Shown one piece after another: positions 1 to 11,500 of a stretch of DNA of 64,000 nucleotides. Below the pieces are notes generated by a model. That model made no database searches. It was not told where the DNA came from and saw only the letters and a list, made by a program, of their open reading frames with translations. Origin of the DNA: Phlebiopsis flavidoalba (lineage: Eukaryota > Basidiomycota > Agaricomycetes > Polyporales > Phanerochaetaceae). Position 1 is the stretch's first letter. Each line of letters opens with the position of its first letter. The position numbers were made by a program, and so were the translations under genes. The DNA lies in contig JAOCPU010000010.1 in the NCBI GenBank assembly GCA_035772785.1, forward strand, positions 372,001-436,000, given 5' to 3'.

Positions 1-2263
1 GGTCGTCGACGTAGTCGGCATCGTTGGCATTGTCAGCGTAGTCAGCGTCGTCCACAGGCGCCTGGCCTTGGCATCCTCTTTGGCATCCCCGTCGTCGGAT
101 TCTTCATTTTCGGCTCTGGCCCGAAATCTCCGTCGTGAGCATTTTTCGTCGCGGGCCTCCTCGCTGTTGGCCTCCTCGTCGCGGGCCTCCTCGTCGTCGT
201 TGGTCTCCTTCTCGACGTTAGCCCCCTTGAGATTACGGACACTACCAGCCGTCCGGCCTCTACTGACCTGACCAGTCTTCTTGCTCGGAGGACGGTCCGC
301 GCGTTGGGGCCTTCCTGGGCGCATTTCCGGCACCTCCTCTAGCGGCGTTGTCCACTCTTGCAGCGGATTTGCTGCCTGTAGGTTCATCCTCGGGTTCGGG
401 CTCAGGGGCCCCATCCGTGGCTGCGGCGTCGTTCTCTTTAGCGATAGCGGCGATGTGGCTAGTCCAATATGGCCTTCCGTCAATCCAAGTGTAAAGAGAT
501 GGGTCCCCGAGTTGGTTACTTGGAGGCTCCTCGTAGTATTCGTCGCATTCGAGCGGGTTGACGCCGTCGGTTTCGGGATCCCCGTTGAACAAGTCGCGTT
601 CCGACTCGGCGCGTGAAAGCGGTCTGCGAGAGGGTGAAGGAGATTTTATGAAGGAGACGGCGGGAGACGGCGGGGGAGGAGATGGACGCGTTGGCTTTGA
701 GGTAGGGAAGTGGGCTTGTTGGAGGGCTGAGAATTGGCTTGGGGCTTGACGGAGGCCGTGCGCCGGCTCGTTGTCTGATCCATAGTTTAGACCTAGTGAA
801 GGCAATATGTAAACGAGACGTCGCAGCAACGAAAATCATTAGAGTACATACCAATTGCCGCAATGGCCTCTTGCATGGTGGCCGGAGTGGTCGAAGCTCG
901 TTCGGTGGCCTTTCCCTTCCCTTTACTGTGCGAACGTGACCGCCTAGATGGGATTGTGTGAGCACAACAAATGTTATTGTCAAGATCACTCCGCAGACCT
1001 TGCTCGTGGGTCGATGGGTTTTGAGAATGGTATGAACGGATGGTAAAGATGGAGATCGCTGCCTACTTGGTGAGGGCGGCTCAGCACTGTCTGTCATATG
1101 CAAATCATGAACCTGTCTACCCCTTGGTCGCACGGCGTGATTCTGCCGGCGTGGATGTTTCAGCAACGTCGGCAAAGCTCATTGTGTCCTTTTGAGGTCG
1201 ACACGTCGATGGAACGGCACGGGATCCCGCGTCTTGACGACTAGTATCGGCCATGACAGAGCGTTGGCTGGACGCCGCACCCAGACTATTGGGCCGTTTC
1301 GTGACATGAGTGGATATGGAACTTGTGGAAGCCTTGGGTGCCGCGCCAGTCGAGGAATGAGGTCGGGCTTTGTTTGTTGCGCTCTGATTCGACACGGCGA
1401 CCGAGGCTGAGGACTTCTGGGAGACGGGTTCGGGCGGGAACATTACATCCATGGCCGTGACCGCTGAGGCTGCGTTAGACGTGACATGAGTTTCGAAGAT
1501 ACCTAGGTTTTCGATGCCCTTCATCTTGGCCATAGCGCTTGTCGAGGACTCGGGATTATTGGTTCCACGCATGTAGAGTGCGGCCTTGGCAGGGATTGCA
1601 AGAGTTGAGAAGGTGCCCGCCGTTGCTGAGTTGGAAGCGCGCCCAGGCTGTGGGACTCGATCCTCCGCCGTGGTACCTTCCTGGGTGTCGATATTGCGAG
1701 CTGTATCATGTAAGTAAGCATCAAGGTAAGTATTATGACTCATGAAATGTCCCTTACCTTTGCGGGGCTTTTTTTCGATGGCTGCGCTACCCCGCCTTCG
1801 TCATTGGCATCCGCAATATCATCTTCCTTCGCAGCATCTTTTTACCGTTACCTCTACCTTTGCTACCACCACCTTTCGTACCTCTGGCGGTGTGCTTTTA
1901 CCCTTCGTCGCATGTGTAGGGTTCGCCTTGGCCCTCTCGCCCTGTTGTTCCGCCAATGGAACATCATCGTCACCCTCCGCACGGCGCTTTCGCTTTCTGG
2001 GCTTCTGTTCTGATTCCAATGCGCGGCCTACAATTGTCAGTTTGATACAGATAGGCATTATCGATGACATCAACGCACTTTCGTACCAGGCCGTCTTTGT
2101 AGCTCTGGTCGCTACATGACGCATGGCATCAATCCGTGTTCACAAGGCTAAACGCCACTACTCACGACCGCGTTTTAGGTGTGACCACGACTTCCACCTT
2201 GAGCTTCGCAGCTGGTAAGTCTGCGACATCTTCAACTTCCTCGGCGCGACGTCTGGGGGCCAT
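1..2263 (-). CDS. Hypothetical disordered protein, 3' end outside window
   Basis: I do not recognise this gene. A start at 2263 gives MAPRRRAEEVEDVADLPAAK, and a GTGAG donor follows at 2165. The acceptor is just before 2111, where the frame continues as SDQSYKDGLVRKCVDVIDNA, the only segment that looks folded. Downstream frames are rich in Ser, Thr, Pro and Lys (long open stretches at 1743-1117 and 829-260), as expected for a disordered nuclear or regulatory protein. Another donor (GTAAGG) is near 1758. Between 1920 and 1780 the Lys/Gly-rich coding frame shifts at least once, at a run of A. The low complexity means the exon chain is uncertain, and more than one gene could be present. Confidence 0.4.
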
Positions 2264-3370
2264 TGTTCGGGATAATTTGACTGGATGTGAAGGGTCCAAA
2301 TGTTCTAACGTGGATAGCGGAAATTATTAGAGAGCGAGCCTGTGTAAAACCGGACGTGATTAAAGAGTGAGAATAGTACAAGAGTCAGAAAAAAAAAAAC
2401 TGTATCCAAAAGAGTGTTGGGCTGTGTAGTATGTCCGAAGCGATAGCGATGTGTGTGTGTGTTGGTAAGAGACGCATCGCCAAAACTCCTATGTTGAAGT
2501 TTCACCGGCGTTTATTTAATTTTACTCACAATGACACGGACAAACATGCCGTCCGGTCACACATAGTATTCTTCGTATTTTTACTCTGTTTGTTCATCAT
2601 ACTCTTTCCATATATATGTTCTGTATTTTATATCTCACTGAACGGTTTGCATTTTCACCTCGGTCGTCAGAAATTTTGTTATCCCAGATCTGACGCATCC
2701 TGTATCGACCAACGCCCGCTCCCCCGAAAGACGGAACAAGCCAGCTGCCCGGCTTCTCCTGGTGAATCCTCTCATTAAATGATAATTATCACGGGGATGC
2801 GCCCCGTAACCTGCCCACGGCAACTCCTCACATGTATCGAGTTACCTCCCACATTCGGCCACAGCGACTCAAATGCGCCGCATCTGATATGAATTGAGCA
2901 TATCGTGGCAGCGGACTGAAACGTTGCGCTGTGACTCGGGGACTTCAGCTGAAGGCGATTCAGCTCAAGTTCAGCTAACTAGTAGCAAGACACGCGTGGC
3001 TTACTCGTCATAAAGCTAGACGCTCATGTGGTAATGGTCATGCATGGAGGTCGTACATGTCTGGCTCGTCCCGCTCCGACTGGAGCTCGCAGGCTTGAAA
3101 CGATATTAGTTCGGCGATCTGGATGATGATCCATGTGATTAACACTGACTCGTGGTATTCGACGTGCGTGAGCATCTTTCACGCCAGATGGGCTCAATCG
3201 ATGACATCGTCGTCATCGTCTTCAACAGAGGGAAGGTGCTGTTCGCGATTAGTACTGTGGCCTCATAGTAAAAGAATGTCACTTCAATGGATATATTCGG
3301 AGCGAGATGAGCACAATTGCATACAACCGACCACAGTGTCCCTTGGAATGGCATCTTCAGCCCTCAGGGC
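2264..3370. other. No recognisable gene
   Basis: Short open frames occur on both strands but none has family motifs or a convincing exon chain. An A-run lies near 2388-2399 and a GT-repeat near 2450-2463. The left part is the likely promoter of the minus-strand gene starting at 2263. Confidence 0.4.
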
Positions 3371-3373
3371 CCT

Positions 3374-4333
3374 CTAATAGACGTCCGAGAGCCCGCATAC
3401 ATGTGTCGTTGGTGGTGGCATTTCCCGATGTAGCCCAGCCAAGCTACGAACATGGTAAGCGAGTGTGCGCTGAAGCGAAGAACAGATACTCACCACCTTA
3501 GCAGTGCTGGTGTTACGGCGATTGCCTTCAGTTTTGGTGGACTTGGACTCAATAACCTTCGCTCCGGGACTCCGGTCATCGGATCTCTCCCTAGGTGCGG
3601 AGGTGTTAAGAGCTGGTATGCCGAGGCAGGGGTCCAATGCATCGAAGGAGGTTCCAGCATCGTCATCCAGATCTTGGCACGATGGAGAATGGTGAGTTTG
3701 GCATCTGCAGCAGTTTCAGCGGGAATCGAAATGATGTCCGCTCTGTAATACGGAGTGGCTAATGTGTGTAAATAGGTAAAGGTGCCTACATCGAATGAGA
3801 TCACTTAGGTCTCTGACAGCAATGATGTTGATAGTATACCCGAACATGCTTCCACTCGTCCCCGTTAGGCTGTTCTTGACAAGGTCATCCAGATGACCCC
3901 GTGCACTCTGGTAGGTTTCAGAGATAACACCTTCGCTGCCGTTTATATGAAGATTACTTGACTTCAAGTATGGAGGGGCAAGGGAACGTACCATTCGCTC
4001 ATTCTCAACCTCTACGTGGGGGCTTTCGGGTTGGGCAGCGGACTTCTCCGTCTTCGCCATCTCCTTTGTCTTCTCCTTTGTCTTCTCCGTCTTCTGCAAA
4101 ACGTCTCCGTTTTTGCCTTGTCGTCCTCGTCGCCGTTTTGGCTTGTCCACCTCGTCGTCGTTGCCTTGAGAACAATGCGTACATTCTGTCCCTTTCACTC
4201 GAAGGGCGATCTGGAAGAAGGTCAGACGACACGGCAAGTGGGATGAATATTCTCGAACACACCTAAGCACAATCGTGCTCTGAGGGATGACGGCAATGCT
4301 GACAGCAAAACCGGCGACGAGGCCACTGGACAA
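3374..4333 (-). CDS. Hypothetical charged protein
   Basis: Not recognised. The minus strand is open for about 205 codons (4333-3716). It contains a Lys/Glu block (KTEKTKEKTKEMAKTEKS) flanked by basic KPKRRRGRQGK, which suggests a disordered nuclear protein. A plausible donor (GTGTG) and acceptor (TTCCAG) near 4265-4215 would remove part of the N-terminal segment. A further exon at 3637-3430 reads PALNTSAPRERSDDRSPGAK and ends at a GTGAGTATC donor near 3494. The frame opens at a TTG, not an ATG, so the true start is in an upstream exon or lost. Two overlapping frames are both open through the charged block, so the frame choice is unsure. Confidence 0.35.
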
Positions 4334-4719
4334 TCATCCCACGTCTGCAATGACCAATAAGAGCTCCGCTTATATAAGAGCTCGCTGTACATACTGTAAC
4401 GAGTTATTCATGACGCGACTGAGAAAAGCGATGGGACATAGCCGATGGCCTATGAAAACCAGATATTAACATACGAAATGAAGACAAAACGCAACGGTGG
4501 GCGTAAACGTGTTTTGGGTCGGGACTTGGACGACATACCACAACCCCAGTGGCTGATCAAACCGATATTGGCATGCGAATGAGGCCCTTCTGAACCTCCT
4601 CAGCCAGAGTACCGGTCTGCAATGCTGCTCACCGCTCTGGTCCTATAAACCGTGGAGGTCGTTGGAGTCTCCTCTTCGTGTGGCGTTATAGTGTGGCGTT
4701 CAGGCTTGAAAAGAGGCTA

Positions 4720-5342
4720 GGTCGAGTGGACGAGATACGAAACAGTCCTCATCGCGGACCTTCTACATTTTCTTGCGAACTCGTCCCGAGAGCGCTGTCG
4801 CACTGACGCGTTCTTCAGGGTGGCGTCAGCTGTGGGGGAAGGAGGTTCTTGACTGAGGGCATAAAGTAGAATCATTAAAATAGGGTGAGTGGACTGTAGA
4901 ATCATCTGATGAAAACGAGCTACCCTCAGGGCTAACATGTAAGAAGGGGTCGTCTATACGCCGTGTTCCAAGCCCTATCTCAGGTGGGACACACCAGGCG
5001 CGTTTTGGACCGTTTCTGTAGCACGGACTCGACCGACACATCCTTTGTAAATGGCCCTATTGCGCATAATCGGAGTGGATAAGGCGTAGAGATACTGATG
5101 GAAGCCGTCAAGTACTGAAATTGCGCGAAATGAGGCCGCTTACTGGACACGCGTACACAGGACTCACACGTCTTTCTGAAAGTCCACCAACATTGTAGTA
5201 GCGAGCAATCAGCACTGACAGCAGGGTTCAAATGACCGTCATAACGTGGAAGACAAGAGAGGCGGGATTTTGTAGCGAGAATGATCAAAGTCGGTCCGTT
5301 GTCGGTGAGACAGAGGAAAGGCGCCGGCGTCTGTGCGGCCAA
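4720..5342 (-). CDS. Possible hypothetical gene
   Basis: Weak support only. Two overlapping minus-strand frames are open here (5342-4980 and 5041-4826). The segment reading SSFSSDDSTVHSPYFNDSTL has the Ser/Asp composition of the disordered proteins elsewhere in the window. No ATG start, family motif or full exon chain could be found. It may be an exon of the gene at 3374-4333, or non-coding. Confidence 0.2.
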
Positions 5343-5895
5343 ATGTGGGTGACGCGATTAGACTGCGACGTTGCTCCCCTGCAGCAGCTTCCAAGTACTA
5401 CCAATCGATTTAGAAAGTAGGAATAGATGTTCTACGATTATTATTAGAATAAATATATATTTAACGACGGCTCTACCATTAATCTATAAACAAGTCTATC
5501 GCGAGATCGGAGGGGCTGTCACGGCTGCACCTTGATAAACAGTGAGGTACAGGTCAGTGTTACGACGCGTTGCGGATACTGATCATCTAGATTTGTCGGC
5601 CAGAGAATTTGGTAGAAGCCAATAACAGAGATCACAGCGTATACCTGCAAATCATATCATAAGAGTACCGTAGAATGATCACATTGTCAGCAAATGGCAT
5701 AGCGAATGACTATAACAAGGAACGACCTCAGCGACGACAGGGCAAACTGACGGAAAATTGCGCTTCAAGGAGAGTGGGAAGAAACGAGAAATTGAGAGGT
5801 CAAAAAGAAACAAACTGATATCATAGCAAGAGGAGGTCGAAGGTACCGCTCGCTCAAACGCCCCAACTCGCCGGTTTCCCGAATGAAAGTCCATC
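5343..5895. other. No gene seen
   Basis: This AT-richer stretch (for example around 5430-5470) has no sustained coding frame. It probably holds the 3' end or terminator of the minus-strand gene whose stop lies at 5900. Confidence 0.35.
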
Positions 5896-5899
5896 AAGA

Positions 5900-6729
5900 C
5901 TAAAAGGCCACTTCCACAGGAGAAGATTCAACTCGCGAAGGAGAAGAAGGGGCTGTAGACTGGTCTTGTCCTTCGCAGTGTGGTGGGGTGGTGGTGTGAG
6001 CTGTAGGTATCAACCCCGCCGCTTCCTCTGACGGATTGTCTTGACGTTGCCGACGACGTTTGCGGCGGGCGGCACGTTCATTGCATATCCAACACGAACG
6101 CTTTAAGTAGCTGCCGGACGCGCTCTCGGGCATCGGTCTTTGAACTGTCGACATGGGAGACTGGGTCACGGTACATATTACTTGGCTGCGACCGCACGAA
6201 TATATATAGTGTAAGGGAAGAGCAATTCATCACATGACATGTCACTCACTGTGAAGCAACTGCCAATGTCCCTGGAGCGTGGCCAAGATTCTTGAGGTTT
6301 GGACGGCAGGATGGTCAGAGTGTCGGGTTGAGGTGTTCTCTGCGGCCCTGTACGGCCTTGAGACGGTTCTATTATCGCAGATTGTGACGACGGGGTGCTG
6401 GGCCGTGACGGGATGCTTGTCCATAGATTTGCTTGTGCGCCACAGGAATAGAATGTAGCGGTTTGTACCGCGGCGTCGGTCCAGCGACGTTCAGACGGTT
6501 CAGGACGAGTCTTGACGATGGGGTGCTGCGCTGGATCTGTGAATTCTCGATGGGTGGGCATTGGCGAGCATGAGGATCCTCTCGACGCTAGAAATGCTGA
6601 AGTCAACTTGGGGCTCCGACCGCCGCAGACGTTGGACTGTGACTCACGCAGGGGTGCAAAGATCTCTGTGAATGTGATTTCAGGTTCGAAATTGCATAGA
6701 CCTTTGTTTTGGCAATGAGAATCCTGCAT
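5900..6729 (-). CDS. Hypothetical disordered protein
   Basis: Not recognised. An ATG at 6729 opens a frame of about 180 codons (MQDSHCQNKGLCNFEPEITF...) rich in Pro, Ser and Thr. A GTGAGTGAC donor at about 6250 and a CGACAG acceptor at about 6147 suggest one intron. The second part contains a short basic Cys-bearing stretch (CWICNERAARRKRRRQRQ) and ends at a stop at 5900. The two parts do not join in frame without a one-base shift, as elsewhere in this window. The basic stretch could be a nuclear localisation signal (inference). Confidence 0.4.
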
Positions 6730-7034
6730 GCATACACACGCAGTGGGAAATGTCGATGGTTGAGGTCAAGAGTCGGAGGTTCGCGCGCGTTTATTGCGGT
6801 CATTATTACATGACTCGGAGTCTGAAATTAGTGACACACAAGTTAGTCGCCAGTACAAAGGCAAGACAGACTACAATATTGCCTTTCGTGTTGAAGCGTG
6901 GTCGAGACACCAGTATTCCGTTCAGACATGTTAGATCTAGTACCTAGGCCATCTAAGTACATTGAGAGCATGTCGACAGTGACTACATCGGTCGACAAAC
7001 TCCCTGAGCGTAAGCTAATACATTCAGCGCACAC
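6730..7034. other. Intergenic, no gene seen
   Basis: About 300 bases lie between the minus-strand gene starting at 6729 and the end of the DnaJ-domain gene. No motif or supported frame was found. Confidence 0.35.
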
Positions 7035-10000
7035 TTAGATGTCCATCTTGTTGACAGTGGATGGTTGCTTAGGGAATGAAGGGGCTTGAGGTGTGTGAGG
7101 GTTAGGGGAGATGTGTCCTCGTGCAGGTCTGGCCGCTGTAGGGCAGCCACGAGCTGGTGCATGCTCCTCTCTCGTGCAGTCCGACGCCATCGAGCACAGA
7201 TGTCCGCCGGCTCCGCCCACGGTCCCTGCACGGCTACGTGCACATCGTCGCTTATGCTGCGCGTATGAGCCTCGCATGCGGCTCGATTGCCACCGCAAAA
7301 CCGGGGGGTTCTGGTCCCTGGAACGAGTCGTCCGAAACCGCTCGTTTGCCCGCGTTGCGCTTACAAGCAAGCCGTATGCCTTTCACGCACGTCCATGGGA
7401 GCTCAAGCACACAGACTCCGTCGAGGTCATGGATGCCGTCCGCTCGTTGCCAGCGTGGTGCACGCGGATGCGCGCGACGTCCGTCTCACGCACAGCTCGA
7501 TCTGCATGCGCGGTATCTGACCGGTGCGCGTTACGCGGCATGTCCGTGCACCCACCGTGGTACAGGTCTTCGAGCGTTAGAGGTAGTGGAAAGACCCCGT
7601 CGTTGTTCGCGGGCAACGCGCCGTTATCGTGCCGCTTGGGAGAGTGGGGGCACAGGCGTTCCGAGGTTCGCGAGATCGACGAACGTACATTCGATGGTGT
7701 CTCCCAACTTGGAGCGGCGTGGCTTCTTGAGGTAGGATCTATGGACTTTGTTGGTCACTGTGTGCGGCGCCCCGAGAATAAGCACTCACTCATACTAATT
7801 GTGGCATTCGGATTTCTACCGCGAAGCGTTTGTGCATCTTTGCTTCGACGGCTTGCGCGGTTGATCCTGTATTGGACACAAAAGACCCGGCGCCGGCCGA
7901 GCGACGGCGCTGCGATGTGATCTGCTTGCGAATCAAGGCGTTCAAATCCGTCGCCGACTCATGCGCATCCGACGGCAGGATAATGGTTCTGCGGACTATT
8001 GTTTTCAGCGGGTCCGTATTGGCCTGCAGACCACCACGAAGCGTTTACGAGGGTTCAGCATGTTTCTCGACGGCCAAGTGCTTAATCTCGGCGGGTGGAC
8101 GAGGAGATGGGCCATCCATACTCGGACGGTCCCTCGGAAGGTAGTGGGGACTGAGGCGGGCCGAGCGTCCCGAATTCCAGATCTTCTGCTTTGAACCTGC
8201 GTCGAGACTGGATTGCTTCGTGAAACTTTTGATCATGTCGTCGCGCGCGCGACGTGACCGAAGACGACGACCTCGCCACCAAGGCATGCAGAGCTGCTTC
8301 GTCCGACCCCAAGCTTTTGCTGGCATCATACAACTGTTCTGAGGGCACTGTATGCTTCAGATGGTGGAGCAGTAGCAGGTGGAACAGAATCTTCAGGAAT
8401 GCTCGGTGCGCACGTCTGGGAAAGGGGACTTTGGGCGAGAGAGGCCGTAGCGTTGCAAACTGCATTTGAGCCGCTGGTCCGGACTTCGCCTGGGAATCAA
8501 GGCTGGTTCTGGGATGGGTCGACTCGTGGTCCTGCCGAGATTGACGACGACGACGCCGTGGTAGGCGTACGCGACGTGGCACTGGGTTCCTCATCGGTTG
8601 ACACTACTTCGCCAGGCCTCTGCTTCCGGAATCGCGACATTGAACCTCGCAAACCAGGGCCGGCAGAAGCAGGTGGGCTCGCGACAGTAGGCGTGAATCG
8701 GCCTGACTCCGTAGCACTCGAGACGGTTGGCTGATCCCACGCCTCGAGGGCTTCCGGGTTGTACGTAGCACCCTGGGCGGACATTGGTGACGTGATTTCT
8801 GCAAGGTTCGGGAGGCCCTCTACATTGGGTGCGACAGGGGTTTTCGCACGCAAAGTGTTTCTTGCCTCTCAATATCTTGAAGCACGAGCCAAGTCTCGTT
8901 GAGGACGGAGGTCGAATTGACCGCTACGTGGGGCTCACAGCGGACAAAGGGATTGTGTCGACGCTCGTAGAGGCTGACATAAGCTTAGGAGAGGGTATTT
9001 GGTTGGAACTGATTCGACGACGGGTGGAGTTTCCATCCAGCTTTGGTATAGACGGAGATTTCCTCAATGTAGCGGCCGCCGCCTCCATCCTTTTCTGAAC
9101 CTCGGGCTCGGGAGACGTGGAGTCCGCATGTCCGCAGGCTCGGAATGGCCATTGGAGGCATCACGGCATGATGGACTTCTGGCAGTGAAGGAGTTGGAAT
9201 TACATGCTCATTACCATGGTCAGAAGGCAAACCCGCGGAAGTCGGTCCAAGCTTTTTTTCTTCCGCAAAATCGGGCAAGGATAATTCAGCAAGCGGGGGC
9301 GCAGGCCGTGTCGTTTGCGAGGTTATTATTGACCGTTCCGGATTGCCCTTTCCGAAAAGGGCATCTGCGAGGGCCCTGTGCCGCTGCCCGGGGCTCGAGG
9401 CTATGGAGCAAAGGGGGAAGAGAAAAAAAAAAAAAAAGAAAAACGAAAGGAAAAAAAAGAAAAGGGGGACAGGGGGATCAGGGGGCATCTGGGCAATGAC
9501 GGGAGGCTCGTCGGCAGGTAACATGCTCGTGGGCTTGCTTCGCGGTGATTGTATACTATCGACCACAGAGTCGAGAAGTGCGATCGCCTTTGCTATCTGA
9601 TCGCTGTTCGAGATTCGCGTGGCCGCCATGGTACTCTGAACTTGAGGGGTAAGGCTGGTAACCTAATCAATAATGAGTCATCTCCCCGTGTCCAGCATGG
9701 TGTACAAGAAACTTAAAACCAACCCTATTCTCGATTTCCGTGACAGAATAATTAGACTGAGAGGTGGAGGGTCGGCGCTTTCGAACGGAGCCCGCGCGGT
9801 TTTCGCCCCTCAGGCGTTGCAGCCTTGTTCAACGCGGCCTTCACTAGCTTGTCTTGAACCTCAAGAACGTCGACCTTTGTCAATCCGGCTTATCTCCGCA
9901 AAATCTCCTCGTACGCATCATTCGAACCGCCCGGGGGGTGTCTGAGACGTCGAGCCTTGACATGTCATGCCACTCGGTGTAGGAGGGATCCAGATGAGTA

Positions 10001-10726
10001 AAAAGGTCAAACAAGCGATCGTCTCATGAATGATAGCTCGTGCGCGCAGATTCGAGTGATGACCTTGAGGCGTTGCCCATAGGTGAGAGTAGAGGAGCCT
10101 GTGCTGGTCTTAGCGTGAACGACGAATGTGCGTTTGCACGAGAGGTGCGTGCACTTGAGCTCAAGCCGGAAGCGTTGGTATACCCGTTCCGTTTGGAGTA
10201 CATTGTTGACGTATTAGAAGCAGCATTCCGATCCGATGAGTTCAGTGTTGGAGCGCGATATGGTCGCGTAGGGGAGCCGGGATCTTGAGGATAGGATATG
10301 GCAGGGGAAAGAAACGCACGTCCCTTGGTCCATTGAGCGACGCAGTACTGACTTGACGATTGTCATACCAAGTCGACACTGAGTTCGATGGATCTGGTGA
10401 ACGCGCGGATCTGGTCGCGGTTTTCGCTTTGAGTCGATCCATTGACGATCACGGCTGCGCGGTTCACTTCATAAGTGGCGGACGCTGCATTGCTGAGACT
10501 AGTCGTACTTCTGCTTCCGCTGCGTCCACGAAGTGCTTGAGTAGCTCCGGTAACCATTTATAAATATATTCACAGGGCAAGCTCTGGGGTGGGGGGAGGC
10601 AGCCATGTTATGTCCGACGGCGTCCCGGGCCGCGACGAAGGAGGGGTTTGGCACGGGTATATGCTGATACAATGGGCCAGAAGGCGGAGAGGTGGGTCTA
10701 CGCCTGTAGGGTGATGAATCGTCCAT
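7035..10726 (-). CDS. DnaJ/HSP40 C-terminal (client-binding) domain protein
   Basis: The C-terminal part resembles the peptide-binding domain of type II J-proteins (Sis1/DNAJB). In order it reads YLKKPRRSKLGDTIECTFVD near 7730, PLPLTLEDLYHG near 7590, RIRVHHAGNE near 7470, then PHARLIR and DDVHVAVQGPWAEP near 7280-7230. These match the conserved beta-strands of DnaJ_C. The upstream 800 or so codons are Ser/Pro-rich and apparently disordered, with one helical-looking block (SNDAYEEILRR, DVLEVQDKLVKAALNKAAT). The likely start is at 10726 (MDDSSPYRRRP). I see no J domain (no HPD motif), so it may be a client-binding domain without the Hsp70-stimulating module. A pyrimidine tract on the coding strand (rich in A on plus, 9420-9470) looks intronic. 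Several single-base shifts and one in-frame stop break the reading. Confidence 0.5.
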
Positions 10727-11235
10727 GCCTTCAGTCTCCGGCTTTGCTTCTTCCGTGCGTTAGCTCGCGCTCCCTCAGGGGCCCTTTCCGTGCTCGCGCT
10801 CGTTGCGATAAGCCTAGTCGATTAAGGGCCCTGGGAGCTCAAACGGTCGACCAGGACAAGGCTTGAAAGCTTGATGTTTCGGAATGAGGGTAAGAGCCGG
10901 GTTGTATACTGAGGAATGGATACCGGCGTCACGGCGGCTTGTGTGTGCATGAGGCCGCTGTTTGTGAGCATATGAAGGCGTCGCGCTGGCAGATGCACGG
11001 TGAAGAGCTCCTGTGCTCATACAGTTGAAACGGTAATCGATGCGCAGACGACGGCGATGGGCCGGACTCGAGCCGTGGAGCCGTTGGTGTACTTGTGTGG
11101 ACGATGGAGTTGTTGGTACGCAAAGCGACACAGTGAGCTATGAGTAATGAAAGCGGCGCATTGGTCGATGAGCGAACAGGATGAAGGGGACGAGGTACAA
11201 GAAGATAACATTTTGGGAGGAAGGGTGGCGCGGCC
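10727..11235. other. Upstream region, no recognised gene
   Basis: Several overlapping minus-strand frames of about 100 codons are open here, but they are mutual shadows and contain no family motif. The region lies between the DnaJ-domain gene start and the first copy of the 300-base repeat. Confidence 0.3.
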
Positions 11236-11500
11236 ATTGGTATGGCGCATAGGGCGCAGTGCATGATATGTGGAAAGACGGTCGTTGATGACGGAAAGAC
11301 TGCTATGGGGCATCGTCAGTAGTGTGGTGGGGGAAATGGCCAGGGGAACGCACCTATGACGGTAATCACGCGTGTTTCGTGATTTTTATCGTGGATGTCT
11401 TCCCACACGCGCGGAAACTTTCGCAGTCGAGGGCATGCACCGTCTCACCTCCGCGACGCGTTTTTGAGTGTCACGATGAAGTCTGGTGGTAGGGTAGGGG
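11236..11500. repeat. Diverged direct repeat, copy 1
   Basis: This block is repeated in the same orientation at 12284-12560, about 1.05 kb away. Shared landmarks are GCATAGGGCGC, GCATGATATGTGGA, GACTGCTATGGGGCATCGTC, AATGGCCAGGGGAACGCACC, ACGCGTGTTT and CACCGTCTCACCTCCGCGAC. The copies differ by scattered substitutions and many one- to three-base indels. Copy 2 lies inside the SR-protein gene and copy 1 beyond its RS tail, so this looks like a partial tandem duplication. Confidence 0.75.

Noticed and set aside
4351..4380. CCAAT followed by TATATAAG as a plus-strand core promoter
   Set aside because: No plus-strand gene starts downstream. For the minus-strand gene at 4333 the order of the boxes is wrong.
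7111..7920. 269-codon plus-strand frame, joint longest in the window
   Set aside because: It overlaps the minus-strand DnaJ C-terminal motifs, has no domain of its own and is Arg/Cys/Ser-rich as expected of an antisense frame in GC-rich coding DNA.
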